A DNA stretch of 64,000 bases from an uncultured Clostridia bacterium (GTDB taxonomy: Bacteria; Bacillota; Clostridia; Christensenellales; UBA1242), in assembly GCA_947625515.1 (NCBI GenBank), contig CANQOO010000003.1:62001-126000 (forward strand). Direction: 5' to 3'. Of the stretch, positions 10,273-21,275 are shown one piece after another (position 1 is the stretch's first letter; every line of letters starts with the position of its first letter). Position numbers and translations under genes: made by a program. The notes under the pieces were generated by a model. It made no database searches and was not told the DNA's origin. It saw nothing but the letters and a program-made list of their open reading frames with translations.

Positions 10273-10489
10273 AATTTTTAAAAATAATAAAAATCATGCA
10301 ATTTAAAAATAATCGGAAAAATTAAGAAAAAAAATAACAAAAAATGCAGTCAAAAACTTGGAAATAAAATTGGCAAAAAATACAAAATTGAAAACAAAAT
10401 CGAAATGAAATAAGAAAATTTGATAAATCAATAATGAATGGGGAAAATCAAAATAAATTGGACAAAATATTAGGAATAAAGGAGCGAGA

Positions 10490-10786
10490 ATGATTACAAC
10501 AAAACAACGTGCGTTTTTGCGAGGGCTTGGAAATGCTCTTGACCCGCTGATGCAGATTGGCAAGGAGGGCGTGACGGAAAATGTGCTGGAAAGTGCCAAC
10601 CTGCTTTTGGAAGCACGGGAACTTGTGAAAATTAGGGTGCTGAAAAATGCGGACGAATCGACGCGAACCGTCGCCGAAGAGGTTGCCGGCCGACTTGGTG
10701 CGGAGGTTGTGCAGGTTATTGGCAACAATTTCATTCTTTATAAAGTTTCCACACGCAAAAACTTCAAACATATCGAGTTGCCATAA
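10490..10786 (+). CDS. YhbY-family CRM-domain RNA-binding protein
   Basis: LDPLMQIGKEGVTENV motif. Confidence 0.88.
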   Translation: MITTKQRAFLRGLGNALDPLMQIGKEGVTENVLESANLLLEARELVKIRVLKNADESTRTVAEEVAGRLGAEVVQVIGNNFILYKVSTRKNFKHIELP

Positions 10787-10904
10787 ATGCAAATTTTTTA
10801 TTATTTTCGCAGCATCACTTTTTTGTTGCATCTTTTTTTTGAGAAATTTAATTTCAACTAGATTTCAAGAATAAATTTTTAAAATCTTGTTAGTATCGAA
10901 TTTT

Positions 10905-11810
10905 TCACAACACTTGGGGGCTTTGTTTCGCGTTGTAGATTGTGTTGAACTGCGAAAAAAGTGCGAATGTCACCAAAATTGAGGCGACAAAGCAATAATA
11001 GATGCTCACGCGGACAAATAGCCCGCTTAAAATCAGCACAATGGCGGAGAAGAGATAGCCTCTTGTCCTTTTTTTGTTGAAGGAATATGCCACAAAATCT
11101 CGCCACGTCATTTTGCTGCCGCTAAGTTTGTGCGTGATGTCCGGAAAACAATCATAGGCCTTGTAGAGTTGTTGATAGGTGGCAAACTCATCCAAGAACA
11201 GGAACTTTTCGCTGAAATTTCGCACAAGCGAAAAAAGTTGTTTGTCGGCGACAAATTTGCAGCAGATGACAATTTTGGTCGCCTTTTCTTTTTTCACCTT
11301 GCCATAAAGTTGCATAAATTTTGTCACGGTCAGCCCGTCAAAAGTCAGGTCGGCACACAGCACTGTGCAGACATTTTCATCGGGATGACGTATCAGCACA
11401 TAGTCCTTTCTTTTCGTCACGTCGGGATGTTTTTTGCGGGCAAGTTTGGCAAAAAATTCCATTGGTTTGTCGGCACATGACAGCGAGAAAAACATGTTTT
11501 CTGCGTCCTCTTTCTCTTTCATTTTCAGCCCCAGTTTGTCCTGCCTGCGTTTGCTCAGGAAAAACAGAATGGCATAAATCACGCCGCTCAGCAAAGTCGT
11601 CGCCAGCAAAACAAGCCAAAGTGGGCGAAGAAAGTATCTCAGCCAGACAAAGCACAGTAAAAAGATTAGGCTGAACCGCAGAATTTCTTGAAAAATGATT
11701 CTTGCTTTTCTCACGCCACAATTTTTGCCACGATGGACATTTTTTAAACTTATTTGCGGCATTTGAATTATGTTATGGACGGGAAGATATTGTTGTGTCA
11801 CATAAGGCAA
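10905..11810 (-). CDS. hypothetical membrane protein (four predicted TM segments)
   Basis: Long ORF with paired hydrophobic segments at both ends. Confidence 0.6.
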   Translation of the reverse strand: MPYVTQQYLPVHNIIQMPQISLKNVHRGKNCGVRKARIIFQEILRFSLIFLLCFVWLRYFLRPLWLVLLATTLLSGVIYAILFFLSKRRQDKLGLKMKEKEDAENMFFSLSCADKPMEFFAKLARKKHPDVTKRKDYVLIRHPDENVCTVLCADLTFDGLTVTKFMQLYGKVKKEKATKIVICCKFVADKQLFSLVRNFSEKFLFLDEFATYQQLYKAYDCFPDITHKLSGSKMTWRDFVAYSFNKKRTRGYLFSAIVLILSGLFVRVSIYYCFVASILVTFALFSQFNTIYNAKQSPQVL

Positions 11811-11882
11811 ATATTTTCCACAAAAAACAAAAAGAATTTCAAAATGTTTGACAAACGCTCAAAAAGTTGATAATATATAATT

Positions 11883-12197
11883 ATGATGAACATCAAACAG
11901 TTTGTCGATTTGCTTGTGGAAAACAAAATGAAAAACATCTCGGTCTATGACCTCACGGAAGGCGACCAAGAAAAATTTATCATTCTTTGCACGTCCAGCA
12001 AGCCGCTCGACAGCAAAAAAGCCGCAGATGTGATTGCGGAAAAATATGGCTATACGGACAAAATTGAGGGCTATTTCAAGGGCGAGTGGATTGTGTTTGA
12101 CTTTCAAAATTTGACCCTCCACATCTTCCTGCCACGCGTGAGAGAAAAATATAATCTAGACAAACTTTACAAGCCTCGCAAAATCACAATAAAATAA
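11883..12197 (+). CDS. rsfS: ribosomal silencing factor RsfS (YbeB/Iojap)
   Basis: HIFLPRVREKYNLDKLY and short iojap-like fold. Confidence 0.8.
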   Translation: MMNIKQFVDLLVENKMKNISVYDLTEGDQEKFIILCTSSKPLDSKKAADVIAEKYGYTDKIEGYFKGEWIVFDFQNLTLHIFLPRVREKYNLDKLYKPRKITIK

Positions 12198-12290
12198 TTG
12201 CAACAAACAATGTGAAAATGTTGCAAAAAAAAGAAAGAAGCACAAAAAAGAATTGAGTAATTGAAAAAATAAATATGCTTTACAAAGAAC

Positions 12291-12320
12291 AAAATCGGGG
12301 AGACCTGATTTTTTTGTTGT
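12291..12320 (+). terminator. Rho-independent terminator
   Basis: AAAATCGGGGAGACCTGATTTTTTT. Confidence 0.7.
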
Positions 12321-12608
12321 TTATTATATTTTTCTGTTTTATATATTGCTTCTGTGTGAGTTTCTTATTAATTTCATACTGAATTTTAGATAATTTTGTG
12401 TTATGTCGAATTTTTTATATAATTTTTTGGCATTTTTTTATAATTGTTTGTTTTTGTTTTTATAAATGCTTGTCAAAATTTTTATATAATTTTTGTTATT
12501 TTTTTATAATTACAGCTTTTTACAATAATTGCTAAATAATTGCTAATCGAATTTTTATTATAATTGCTAAACGAATTTTTACTATAATTGCTTGACAAAT
12601 TTTTGATA

Positions 12609-13301
12609 TTATTTTTGCGTGTGTTTTAAAGGATTGTCTTTGCACTTAATTTGTGTTTTTCGTGCAAGAAGCACGTCTTCCAACGTTTCAAATTGTTTTT
12701 GTTGACTTGGAAATTTAATTCCGCTGCGTTGGGCAACACTTTTGAACGTTTCAAAATTGTTGTTTTTGATGCAATTAAATCTTTCCATACTTTCCGCAAG
12801 CAGGCAAATGTCTTTCAGTCCTCGCCAGGCGGCATAGTGCAGTGGAGTGTTGCCTTCGTCGTCCTGAATTTCCATCGCTTTTGGATTCACGTCCAACGCC
12901 AACAGGCAAACCTTGCTCATTCCACGATTCGCGGCAAGGTGCAAAAATGTCGCTCCGTCCACATTCTGAATTTCCGCAAGACTAGGCTCCGCTTCCAGTG
13001 CGAGCAAACAGGCGTTTTCAAAGCCAGCTTGTGCCGCGTGATGCAGGCAGGTGTTTTTGTTGCTGTCCTGCAATCGGTTTAGGTGCGGAAAGTGCTGCAT
13101 TATGCCGCAAAGCAACTCTTCCCGCGTCTGCTGAAATTCCTGCAAAAGCGTCTTGCCGCAACTGGATTTTTTGAGGAATAAATCGGCATCTTCTGTCTCT
13201 TGAATATATTTCTTCATTTGCTCATCAAACGCGTGCGGCGGCATGTGCTGCATGATTTCAAGCAACGCGTCAATTTCGTTTGTCATCACCACCTCTTGCA
13301 T
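12609..13301 (-). CDS. ankyrin-repeat protein
   Basis: Repeats such as GATFLHLAANRGMSKVCLLALDVNP and GNTPLHYAAWRGLKDICLLA. Confidence 0.85.
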   Translation of the reverse strand: MQEVVMTNEIDALLEIMQHMPPHAFDEQMKKYIQETEDADLFLKKSSCGKTLLQEFQQTREELLCGIMQHFPHLNRLQDSNKNTCLHHAAQAGFENACLLALEAEPSLAEIQNVDGATFLHLAANRGMSKVCLLALDVNPKAMEIQDDEGNTPLHYAAWRGLKDICLLAESMERFNCIKNNNFETFKSVAQRSGIKFPSQQKQFETLEDVLLARKTQIKCKDNPLKHTQK

Positions 13302-13554
13302 ATTATTTATGCAAGCAGCCCGGATACTGCAAAAATTTTTCTAAGAAAATAGCAAAAATTAGGAATGCAAAATAAAAAGCCGCCAAATATTGGCGACAAA
13401 TTTGCAAAAAAATTTATGTATTTAATCTGACGATGTTCCTTATAATTTTTAAGTTAAAATTTTCCTTTTAAGGCGATGTTGATTTCCTTAGGTTGATATT
13501 TTTCCTTATAATGCGATATTTATTAAACTGATGATTTTCTTATAAAGCGGAGAG

Positions 13555-14577
13555 CTATTTTATTTTCTCCAAGAATGGATTCTTCCAGCCCTGAGAGATG
13601 TCCGGGCTGGCAGGGACGGTGATGGTTGGCAATGTTTTTTGGGTCATGCGGTTGCCACTCGCCAAAATGCTGTGATATGTTTCTTTGAAGCGATTTGGCA
13701 CATCCTCCACTTGTCCATTTGCGGCATTGCAAAGCTCATTGTTGCCAGCAAATGCCGCCATGTGCAAAAATGTGTCTCCGTTGTTGTTCTGAATGTTTGC
13801 AAGCCCTGGCACACTCAATGCCTTGATGCACACTTCATTCAGTTGAGGCAAAGCGGCGGCATAGTGCAAAAAAGTGTTTCCATGCTCATCTTGCAAGAAG
13901 GGCAGAATTGGATCTTTTAAGGCTTCAAGATAGACGGCCTTGCGGCGGGCTATTTCTTCATCCGACAATTTTAATATGCTGCAGGCGTCATAGTGCAAAA
14001 ATGTGCCACCATGCTCGTCCTGAATGCTGGCACACTCGGGGTGTTGCTGCAAAATTTGAAGCCAAGAATCGACATATTCTGTCTTGCCAGCGGAAAAGTG
14101 CAAATATGTCTGGCCTTTTGCGTTGCAAACATATGTTTCAGGATTATCTTTCACCATATCAAACACTTTCAGCAGCCCATTTGCAACGGCAACGTGAAGA
14201 AATGTGTTGCCAAATTCATCTTGCACCTTGCATAGTTCTGGCCTTTTTTGAATTGCATATATGCACACATCTTCCATTTTGCATTTTGCAACGTTGACCA
14301 TGAAATCTCGCCCGTCGCTTAGGGTAACAGCGTTTGGCATGCGGTCTATGATTGCACATAAAAGTTCTTTCTTTTGCTTCTTCAAAAACAGGTCAATCAC
14401 CGACATGCCATTTTTAGCCCGCTCACGGAAGAGATTGGACATCTTTTCTTCATTGGCTTTTTTTATGTGTTGAAGCATCAACTCGTCAAAGTCTGCAAGG
14501 CTTTGCTCCGAAATCATGATAAAATCGGCATAATTGCCAGCCGCAACATTTCCCATCATCCCTCCAATTTCTTTCAT
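13555..14577 (-). CDS. ankyrin-repeat protein (paralogue of 12609-13301)
   Basis: GNTFLHVAVANG, GGTFLHYDA, GNTFLHYAAALP, GDTFLHMAAFAGN. Confidence 0.85.
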   Translation of the reverse strand: MKEIGGMMGNVAAGNYADFIMISEQSLADFDELMLQHIKKANEEKMSNLFRERAKNGMSVIDLFLKKQKKELLCAIIDRMPNAVTLSDGRDFMVNVAKCKMEDVCIYAIQKRPELCKVQDEFGNTFLHVAVANGLLKVFDMVKDNPETYVCNAKGQTYLHFSAGKTEYVDSWLQILQQHPECASIQDEHGGTFLHYDACSILKLSDEEIARRKAVYLEALKDPILPFLQDEHGNTFLHYAAALPQLNEVCIKALSVPGLANIQNNNGDTFLHMAAFAGNNELCNAANGQVEDVPNRFKETYHSILASGNRMTQKTLPTITVPASPDISQGWKNPFLEKIK

Positions 14578-14752
14578 TGTAGCAAACTGCCGCTGTGTTT
14601 GTCAAGAGCAAATGTGCAAAGTGTCAAATTTTAGTTTTTTAAAATGGTGGCTGAGATTTTGGATATTATGCCGCTTTTGCCAAAAATTTTGCAAAATTGT
14701 TTTGAAATTTTTTCTTTTTAGTTTACAATGTGTTTGATAGGGCAAAAATCAT

Positions 14753-15181
14753 ATGATTGAAATTTGTTTTGTTTGCACGGGCAACACTTGCCGGTCGGTG
14801 ATGGCGGAACGCATCGCAAAAAAAATGGCGAAAGCCCGCAAGATGAAAAATGTCAAATTTTCATCGGCAGGACTGTGTGCAACTGGCGAAAACATTTCCG
14901 AAAACGCCGCCAAAACGCTTAAACTTTTGGGCTATGATGGGCGAAATCGCAAAAGCGTAAAACTGAAAAAAGTCAAGCCGGATGTGCTGTATGTTGCGGT
15001 GACGGACGACCACAAACACCGAATTGGCTCCAAAAAATGCCTCAGTTTTGAGGACCTTGCAGGCAGCGTGGGCGACCCATATGGCCAGGACATGCAAGTT
15101 TATGAAAAATCGGCAAAACAAATTGAAAAAAACGTGTCAATATTGTTGGACAAAATCGAAAATTTGAGAGGTGCAAAATGA
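14753..15181 (+). CDS. low-molecular-weight protein-tyrosine phosphatase family
   Basis: CFVCTGNTCRSVMAE P-loop; DPYGQD C-terminal motif. Confidence 0.9.
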   Translation: MIEICFVCTGNTCRSVMAERIAKKMAKARKMKNVKFSSAGLCATGENISENAAKTLKLLGYDGRNRKSVKLKKVKPDVLYVAVTDDHKHRIGSKKCLSFEDLAGSVGDPYGQDMQVYEKSAKQIEKNVSILLDKIENLRGAK

Positions 15182-15609
15182 TTGTTATGGCAAGCGACCA
15201 CCGCGGATATCTTTTGAAGGAAACGTTAAAGACTTTTTTCAATCAGCAGAACATCATCACGATTGACGTTGGGTCATATTCCAAAGAGCCGGTGGACTAT
15301 CCGGATTTTGCCAAACTTGGCATTGAAAAGGTATTGGAGGACAAAAACAATGTCGGCATTTTCATTTGCGGCTCTGGCATCGGCATGAGCATGGTGGCAA
15401 ATCGCAATCCAAAAATCCGTGCGGGACTTTGCATGAACACCAAAATGGCAATGCTTTCTCGCAAAGATAACGACGCCAATGTGCTGTGCATGCCGGGGAA
15501 TTTGCGAAAGAAAAAAGCAATCGCCATCGTCAAAACTTTCCTCACAACCTCGTTTGAGGGCGGCCGCCACGCAAGGCGTCTGAAAAAATTTTCGGGGGTG
15601 AGCAAGTGA
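15178..15609 (+). CDS. rpiB: ribose-5-phosphate isomerase B
   Basis: MASDHRGYLLKE, GIFICGSGIGMSMVANR. Confidence 0.92.
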   Translation: MIVMASDHRGYLLKETLKTFFNQQNIITIDVGSYSKEPVDYPDFAKLGIEKVLEDKNNVGIFICGSGIGMSMVANRNPKIRAGLCMNTKMAMLSRKDNDANVLCMPGNLRKKKAIAIVKTFLTTSFEGGRHARRLKKFSGVSK

Positions 15610-16442
15610 TAAATCTCATATTGCCCATTGTGGACGACCCGGACAAATATCTTCCATTCCTAGGCAGCCTTGCAGGCAAGGATGCTAAGGTTTTTGTCGG
15701 CATCCGCAAAGGGCTGACGCTCAATCTTGCTCAAAACGACCAAAAGAATGAAAAATCCGGCAAACGCGGGCGAAAATCTGCCAAGTTTGAAAATGACAAG
15801 AAAGTTTTGGACATTGAAATTCACACTTTTTCCGAAACGGCAAAAATGGAAGAAATCATAAACTCGCTGCACAGCGTGAATATGCAGCGGGGCAAGGTGC
15901 TTGTCTGCCGCCGTCCGCTGACCGATGCGGAGTTTGAAAAACTGGCGTCATCCAGCAAAGACATTGTGGCGTTGAAGGCGAAACACTCAAAATTTGTTTC
16001 GTTCATGAAAAAAGCTGCCGAAAAAATTGTAAAGAGGTTCTTTGCGTTCACATTTTTTGAAGACATCTCCGCCATATGCTTTGGCGAAAATATGTTTGAG
16101 CTTATGTCCACCATCCGCGACCTTTCAATGGCAAGCCGCATCAATCGTTTTGTTGGGCTGGACATAGAAGAGGTGGAAACGGCAGAAAGGCAGGTGAAAA
16201 AAGATTATTCTCGCTGGGGAAACATCTCTTTGTTTTTGTTGTGGACTTTTGTGCTTCTTGCAAGCGTGGCGGGCGGAGTGCTTGTGTGCGTGTTCACGCC
16301 GCTGCACGTGCTGACTGTGATTTTGGTAATTTTTTGGATTTTCTTGGCACTGTTTTTGTGGTTTGTCGGGCTTGTCAACTTCACGCGGACTCTTGCCGTT
16401 GGAAATTTGAGATATGGCAGGGCGGAAGAAATGACTGCGTGA
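15606..16442 (+). CDS. hypothetical protein with two C-terminal TM segments, translationally coupled to rpiB
   Basis: ATGA-type overlap; hydrophobic C-terminal hairpin. Confidence 0.65.
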   Translation: MINLILPIVDDPDKYLPFLGSLAGKDAKVFVGIRKGLTLNLAQNDQKNEKSGKRGRKSAKFENDKKVLDIEIHTFSETAKMEEIINSLHSVNMQRGKVLVCRRPLTDAEFEKLASSSKDIVALKAKHSKFVSFMKKAAEKIVKRFFAFTFFEDISAICFGENMFELMSTIRDLSMASRINRFVGLDIEEVETAERQVKKDYSRWGNISLFLLWTFVLLASVAGGVLVCVFTPLHVLTVILVIFWIFLALFLWFVGLVNFTRTLAVGNLRYGRAEEMTA

Positions 16443-16580
16443 AACAAATAGATTTGAGATAGATTTTCTTGGCACAAAATTTTTCAGGAAATTATCAAAA
16501 ATTTAAGAAATTTTTAAAAAATGAATCAAAAAAAATCTAGAAAAAACGTGAAAAAATCATTAGAAACTTAGAAAAAATAG

Positions 16581-17663
<1,083 letters not shown>

Positions 17664-17704
17664 AAGCAAATTTTTGTGCGAAACAAAAAATCAAAGGATA
17701 AAAA

Positions 17705-18658
17705 ATGAAAAGTGAACTTAACCGTGCATTGGTTGAAAGTTTGAATGAAAGCAGCAATCAAACCTTTATTGAAAACGTGAAAAACACTGTTTTCAGTCTT
17801 GTTTCGTCTGCTGTGGAGAGTGTTTCGCAAAAAACTCCGTTTGTGTTGCCCGAAAAATGCGTGCTTATTCCCGTGAACGAGATTTGCACGGGGGCGGTCA
17901 CACAACTTTCAGAGTTCAGTTTCTTTCTGGGCATTGAAAACCCACAAATTGAAATGAACACCAAAACCGTGAAAAACTTTTGGAAATTTGCTTGGCGGGA
18001 GTTTCGTGCTTCGTGGCGGCTGGGAAGGAAGAAATATAAAAAAAGAAGAAAGGAGAATCCTCAGCCGGCACCGCAGACGATTGAAAAATATCAACTCTCA
18101 AATTTTCGGCACGACCTTGTTTTATGCATTGCGGATATGCTGTCACAAACGTCGCTCATCTATGAATATGACCGCCATTTTTCCATTGTAGGGCGGGAGG
18201 ATTTTGGCACAAATGTGAAAATCAACATCTATGTCACTGCGTTCGACTCGCTTGAAAGCACTTTCAAACTCTACACTGCACGCCGCAACAAATTTTGCGA
18301 CATCTCGTTCGGTTCGCGTTATGAAAATTTGGAATACAAGCAATCCGCATGCGGCACAATCTTCAACGACATGATTAAAATCTTCAACACGCTGTTCTGC
18401 AAGCGTTACAACGCCGTGTCAAACCAAATTTTGGTGGAAAGTTTGCTCTTCAACTGCCCAAATGTGCTTTTTGACGGCTCGGATGTGTTCAAGACGTTTG
18501 TCAATGTGGCGAACTATATCCGAATTGCTGCCCCAACATCATTTGCATCAATCGCAAACACCGAAAACACTGTCTTTCAGGACAAATTGGTCGTTTCCAC
18601 CGGTCAGCAGACGGAATACAGCAAAATCATTCGCATGCTGGACGAATTTAAGTTCTAA
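17705..18658 (+). CDS. hypothetical protein
   Basis: 318-codon ORF following gapA; family not recognised. Confidence 0.65.
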   Translation: MKSELNRALVESLNESSNQTFIENVKNTVFSLVSSAVESVSQKTPFVLPEKCVLIPVNEICTGAVTQLSEFSFFLGIENPQIEMNTKTVKNFWKFAWREFRASWRLGRKKYKKRRKENPQPAPQTIEKYQLSNFRHDLVLCIADMLSQTSLIYEYDRHFSIVGREDFGTNVKINIYVTAFDSLESTFKLYTARRNKFCDISFGSRYENLEYKQSACGTIFNDMIKIFNTLFCKRYNAVSNQILVESLLFNCPNVLFDGSDVFKTFVNVANYIRIAAPTSFASIANTENTVFQDKLVVSTGQQTEYSKIIRMLDEFKF

Positions 18659-18728
18659 AATCTCGAAAATTATCCTATTCATTGCATATTTTCTCTCTTT
18701 CTGCCCAACCTAAGCATAGGAGGGGCAA

Positions 18729-18932
18729 ATGAAAGAAGTTTGGATGATTATGGGCTTTGGAGCAGGGCTTGTTGCTGGTGCACTTCTTTACAAACATTGC
18801 GACGACGCAAAAAAGCTTGTAAACAAGGGCGAAAAGGCGGTTAAGCAAGAGGTTGAAAACTTGAAAGAAACCGTAAAAGCACCACAAAAGGCAAAAAAGC
18901 AAGCGAAAAAGGCTCAACCAAAAACGAAATAA
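18729..18932 (+). CDS. small YtxH-like membrane-anchored Lys-rich protein
   Basis: N-terminal glycine-rich TM then charged helix; SD AGGAGGGG. Confidence 0.6.
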   Translation: MKEVWMIMGFGAGLVAGALLYKHCDDAKKLVNKGEKAVKQEVENLKETVKAPQKAKKQAKKAQPKTK

Positions 18933-18940
18933 ACAATCGA

Positions 18941-18969
18941 AAAAACACCAAGCAATTTGGTGTTTTTTA
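18941..18969 (+). terminator. Rho-independent terminator
   Basis: AAAACACCAA-GCAA-TTTGGTGTTTTTT. Confidence 0.85.
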
Positions 18970-19103
18970 TTTTAAATTAATTTTTTTATTTTAATTTATT
19001 TTTCTAATATTTTTAATTTATTTTTCTAATATTTTTGTTATATTTTTTTTATTCTATATTATTTTTAGTAATTAATTTTTTTGATTTATTTATTGTTTAA
19101 AAT

Positions 19104-20873
19104 TTATGCTGCCAAACTTTTTGCAACTGCTGTGAGGTTGAGGTGAAGGGCAGGGCGGACGGCACGAGAAAGGCTCACATGAGATTCATGCCATAATCCG
19201 CCGGACGCTCCCAGATCGCAGGCACCGAGAGAATCGTCCCAGTAGGCAGAGCGGAGCCAGGAATAGTTGAATGTAACGGAGTCATTATTTGAGCCAAACT
19301 TGCCTAAAACACTCTGATCCATATTCATAAGTTTTCTTTGATTGGTTGTTGTTTCCCAGATACCTATGTGGCTATTGTCATATCCTGTTTCGGTTAGGGA
19401 TGGCAGCCAAAGATAATCATCTTTCCAAGCGTCATTGCCTTCTTGGCCAGCATAGTTGTATTTTCCATAAAAGCCATTTACAGTCGTTTCATTCCACCAG
19501 TTCTCATTTGCTAAGTCGTATTCATATGAAAGTTGATTTTTTGCACTTTGGCCATCTTTTTGCCATGAAACATGCTCTGGCGTCACAAAGAATTCTGTCA
19601 AGCCAGATTGTTCCATTGTGAAAAGTGCAAAGACATTATTTTTGCTCTGTTCGGCTGTCGCTGTCTCAGTTCCAGATGTGGCATAGACTCCGCCGTTGTT
19701 AAGCATAACTGCTCTGATATAAGATGTTCCATACATATTGGTTGGATATTTCTCCATTTCGTGATCGGCAAGCCAGTTTGCTGACCAGTCGCTGTAAAGC
19801 GCACCATTTAAGAAACCATAATATTCGCCTTCATCTCTTTTTCTGCTTGACCAAACGTCTTGTTGGTTGTCCGCAAGCCAGAGGGTGAGGATGTCGTTTT
19901 CTTGGTCGTCTTGGGAAAGATAGACTGGCGTCCAAAAAAGTCCGCCCAGTTCAATGAGTATTTCCGCGTCATAACTATCTGCTAAGACGGAATAATCAAT
20001 GTTAGAATAATCGGAGTTTTTCAATGCAGAATAATTTGCATTTGCAGATGAATAGTTGCTTGCACTTGCGGCGTTCACTTTGTTGTAGTTTGCAATCATG
20101 TCCGTAGAGGTGGCTTTATTTTTTGCCAAGGTGTCAATTGCGGTCATGTTGGAAACATTGACATTCGCATCGCCAGAAATTTGTTGCAGAATTTTGTTCA
20201 TGCTGTATGCATCAAAAGTTTTGGAAGATTCTTCAAACAGTTCCCCGATAGGTCTTTCCGCCAAACTGTCGAGGAAAATTGTGCATTCGCCGGTGCCTGT
20301 GGCGTTCTTGATTGGATTGGCAAGGGAGATTCGGATGCCAATGTCGAGGACAGATTTAACATTGCCTTGCGGGGTGACATAAAGATTTTTTAGGGACGAC
20401 CTTGTGCAAAGGTATTGTGCCGTTGTCCCGTCCGTTGTGGTGCGGGTGGAGGAAGAATATTTGACTTGCAAGTTGGATGCAGTGTCAAACCCAGTCAGTT
20501 GCAATTTGACGCCAAAGCCGTCAGTGTCGCTGAGGTTTTGGATTGTGTAGTGAAATTCAACATATGCGTCCGGAGTTTTGAGGGTGATATCTGGCGTTTC
20601 CTTAAACTTCTGCTCTGTGCCGGTCGGTTCTCCGCCAGAAAATGTTAGGTCTTGCCCAAGGCTTGTTGCGTTTCCAGTGGCAGGGCCATCTCCACTGCCA
20701 GTCACATATTCGCCTGAGATAATTGCATGCACATTTCTTGCGGTGTAGGTGACATTGAACGATGCGTTCACATTTCCGCTAAGAGCCGCCCATGTTATTC
20801 CAACCGAGGCACCAACCACCACCAAGACCATGGCAAGGCTGCCAATGATTTTCCAAAATCTTTTCTTTTTCAT
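19104..20873 (-). CDS. secreted/surface protein with C-terminal DUF6273-like domain
   Basis: Signal/anchor MKKKRFWKIIGSLAMVLVVVGASVGITWA; C-terminal YSWLRSA...AVRPALHLNL; SD GGAGGG before ATG at 20873. Confidence 0.75.
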   Translation of the reverse strand: MKKKRFWKIIGSLAMVLVVVGASVGITWAALSGNVNASFNVTYTARNVHAIISGEYVTGSGDGPATGNATSLGQDLTFSGGEPTGTEQKFKETPDITLKTPDAYVEFHYTIQNLSDTDGFGVKLQLTGFDTASNLQVKYSSSTRTTTDGTTAQYLCTRSSLKNLYVTPQGNVKSVLDIGIRISLANPIKNATGTGECTIFLDSLAERPIGELFEESSKTFDAYSMNKILQQISGDANVNVSNMTAIDTLAKNKATSTDMIANYNKVNAASASNYSSANANYSALKNSDYSNIDYSVLADSYDAEILIELGGLFWTPVYLSQDDQENDILTLWLADNQQDVWSSRKRDEGEYYGFLNGALYSDWSANWLADHEMEKYPTNMYGTSYIRAVMLNNGGVYATSGTETATAEQSKNNVFALFTMEQSGLTEFFVTPEHVSWQKDGQSAKNQLSYEYDLANENWWNETTVNGFYGKYNYAGQEGNDAWKDDYLWLPSLTETGYDNSHIGIWETTTNQRKLMNMDQSVLGKFGSNNDSVTFNYSWLRSAYWDDSLGACDLGASGGLWHESHVSLSRAVRPALHLNLTAVAKSLAA

Positions 20874-20977
20874 GTTCCCTCCAAGTGCGTTTAAGGTTAT
20901 CCACAATAGTATGAGAAAGTTTCTTCAAAAACAAAAAGAAATATCTCATATATATACTATGGCACATTATATTAAGC

Positions 20978-21009
20978 AGTATAGTTCGGGGGGGGGGGCT
21001 TTTTGTCAA
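20978..21009 (-). promoter_or_regulatory. Candidate phase-variable promoter: TTGACA - 20-nt spacer containing C11 - TATACT
   Basis: -35 at 21009-21004, G11 (plus strand) at 20988-20998, -10 at 20983-20978. Confidence 0.7.
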
Positions 21010-21275
21010 GCATTTTTTAAAAGTTTTTAAAAAAATTTAAAATTTTCCACATTTTTAAACCAAATTCTTTAAACTTATAGGTCAATCTTTCATTTTAGAG
21101 CCAAATTTTTCAACTATTAAGCCAATCTTTCATTTTTGAGTTACCAAAAATTTTATGCCTGACTTTCAACTCTAATCTTTTTGCCAAGTTTTCTAACTTT
21201 TCATTTTCTCAAGTTTTCTAACTTTTCTTTTTCTGCCAAGTTTTTCAATTTCTATGCCGCAGGTTCTTTTTTTTC

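Noticed and set aside
11760-12200. Loss of nadD/yqeK between yhbY and rsfS as a pathway gap
   Set aside because: The genes may lie elsewhere in the genome; a window cannot show absence.
12400-12605. Possible CRISPR array from AT-rich repeats
   Set aside because: No uniform repeat/spacer structure and no cas genes; decayed tandem repeats only.
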